Below, piece by piece: positions 4,638-5,477 of a stretch of DNA of 5,477 nt; within the stretch, counting starts at the first letter, position 1; the number at the start of each line of letters is the position of its first letter. The translations under genes and the position numbers were made by a program. The DNA comes from Gemmatimonadota bacterium (GTDB taxonomy: Bacteria; Gemmatimonadota; Gemmatimonadetes; Longimicrobiales; RSA9): assembly GCA_016207445.1 (NCBI GenBank), contig JACQPS010000204.1:1-5477 (forward strand). The letters are read 5' to 3'. The notes under the pieces were generated by a model. The model did no database searches. It was given only the letters and a program-made list of their open reading frames with translations, and was not told where the DNA came from.

Positions 4638-5093
4638 ATGCGTACCTCGCTCGCTGCGCTCAGCGTTGTGCTCCTGGTAGGTATCACGCCCGCAGTCGCT
4701 CAGACGCAGGTCCCGGTTGTACGGACCTCGAGTAAGAGCTTCGAGAACACAGTCGCCGCGCTGGAATCCGCGATTCAGGCCAAGGGGTTCATGATCGTTG
4801 GCGGGGTGGACCACCAGAACATGCTGCGGATGGTGGGCGCGCGGGCCGGCGGGAGCCGGCTCCTCGAGTTCGGCAAGCCGGACATGATGAAGCAACTTCT
4901 TCCGCAGAACCCGGAGATCGGTCTCACGATGCCGCTTCGTGTTTACGTGTACGAGGGCCCCAACGGTGGGGTTCTGGTGAGCTACTACAAGCCCTCGGAC
5001 CTCTTTGGCGCGTTTCAGAAGAAGGCGCTCGAGGGTCCGGGGATGATGATGGACCAGGCTGTGGCCGAGATCATCGCCGCAGCGCTCAAGTAG
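4638..5093 (+). CDS. Secreted DUF302-domain protein
   Basis: A 151-residue protein. Residues 1-21 are a signal peptide (MRT, hydrophobic SLAALSVVLLVGITPAV, cleavage after AVA before QTQ). The mature part fits the DUF302 fold: SFENTVAALESAIQAKGFMIVGGVDHQNMLRMVG (34-67), then LLEFGKPDMMKQLL (75-88), NPEIGLTMPLRVYVYE (91-106) and GGVLVSYYKPSDL (110-122). The GF.I...DH segment and the PLRV.VYE..G.V.V.Y..P segment are the recognisable family signatures. Function of DUF302 is not established; some members occur near redox, metal or sulfur genes. It is methionine-rich (NMLRMV, DMMK, GMMMD). It starts a new transcription unit and is followed 13 bases later by a membrane-protein gene. Confidence 0.85.
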   Translation: MRTSLAALSVVLLVGITPAVAQTQVPVVRTSSKSFENTVAALESAIQAKGFMIVGGVDHQNMLRMVGARAGGSRLLEFGKPDMMKQLLPQNPEIGLTMPLRVYVYEGPNGGVLVSYYKPSDLFGAFQKKALEGPGMMMDQAVAEIIAAALK

Positions 5094-5106
5094 CAGAAGC
5101 AGGTCG

Positions 5107-5477
5107 ATGCTGATCACGTGGGTGGATCTGCTCTTTGCGGCGCTGGGCCTCCTGGGGATCGCCGCGGGCTTCTTCTGGCGCTCCGGCCAACCCGGACCGG
5201 CTGAGCCGCCCGCGGGCAGCCTGCCGGAACTAGGGCTGACGGGCCTGGCGCTCGGCGCCGCCGCCGTGGGGCCCAACATCGTGGTCGTAGCGCTCACGCC
5301 CGGCATGCCGAGCATGCCGCCTCTCACGCGGGCTGTCCTGATCCCATCCCTGATCGTCCTGACCGCTGTCGCCGTCGTCGCGTGGCTGCTGGGTTTGCCC
5401 AGACTGACCAACCGGTTGTGGGCGGGGATCTGGATCGGCGCGGTGGCGACCGCGTCCCTGGACGTGATCCGCCTGAC
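5107..5477 (+). CDS. Multi-pass membrane protein, 3' end beyond the window
   Basis: From ATG 5107 the frame stays open for 123 codons to the window end. The start is 13 bases after the DUF302 stop, with a modest AGCAGG ribosome site, suggesting an operon. Four hydrophobic segments are visible: residues ~6-24 (DLLFAALGLLGIAAGFFW), ~42-63, ~76-97 and ~105-118. Between them lies a Pro-rich polar loop (SGQPGPAEPPAGSLPE, 26-41) and a TPGMPSMPP turn (64-72). The later part LPRLTNRLWAGIWIGAVATASLDVIRL resembles small membrane proteins of unknown function with a WAG....A..ALD..R pattern. I cannot name the family. The strong hydrophobic periodicity and G/C-biased third positions support a real gene. 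Confidence 0.72.
   Translation, partial: MLITWVDLLFAALGLLGIAAGFFWRSGQPGPAEPPAGSLPELGLTGLALGAAAVGPNIVVVALTPGMPSMPPLTRAVLIPSLIVLTAVAVVAWLLGLPRLTNRLWAGIWIGAVATASLDVIRL

Noticed and set aside
4572..5411. 279-residue minus-strand open frame opposite the DUF302 gene
   Set aside because: The plus strand has a strong ribosome site, a signal peptide and DUF302 signatures here; the minus reading is low-complexity and crosses two plus-strand genes.

Overview
The window is GC-rich with strong G/C preference at third codon positions. It carries a Gram-negative envelope gene set: Sec-type signal peptides, an outer-membrane beta-barrel ending in Phe, and an MCE/Mla-type lipid ABC transporter. The style of the short secreted barrel protein and of the MCE protein (C-terminal motif RYINVSVF) would fit Gemmatimonadota or a neighbouring soil or freshwater phylum. 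That placement is inference, because no rRNA or marker gene is present.

Layout. (1) Positions 1-160 hold degenerate direct repeats, including a 19-bp exact repeat that ends in an attC-like core. (2) Positions 135-983, minus strand, hold a two-gene operon: a DUF6789-like small membrane protein (501-983), then an NrtS-like small membrane protein (135-494) that starts 6 bases after the first gene's stop. (3) Positions 984-1371 are a divergent intergenic region rich in dyads (10-bp and 6-bp stems near the minus-strand start, a 12-bp palindrome, and a 7-bp-arm dyad). (4) Positions 1372-4370, plus strand, hold a tight four-gene operon: outer-membrane barrel protein, MlaE-like permease, MlaF-like ATPase and MlaD-like MCE protein. 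The spacings are +7, a 4-bp overlap and a 1-bp overlap. (5) Positions 4371-4637 are intergenic. (6) From 4638 to the window end, plus strand, lie a secreted DUF302 protein and the 5' part of a multi-pass membrane protein that runs off the window.

How the genes may work together: MlaE, MlaF and MlaD together make a complete inner-membrane MCE transporter core (permease, ATPase, periplasm-facing lipid-binding subunit) that moves phospholipid or other hydrophobic molecules between membranes. The barrel gene heads the same transcript and may be an outer-membrane partner. The minus-strand pair looks like accessory transport or membrane genes, possibly tied to nitrate/nitrite.

The main observation beyond gene calling is that the regions upstream of the barrel gene (1146-1268) and of the DUF302 gene (4450-4572) share four sequence blocks at almost identical spacing. 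Two of these blocks are partly complementary to each other. This suggests a shared promoter/regulatory module or a small dispersed element. I see no tRNA, rRNA, CRISPR array, transposase or integrase in the window, and no convincing intrinsic terminator.
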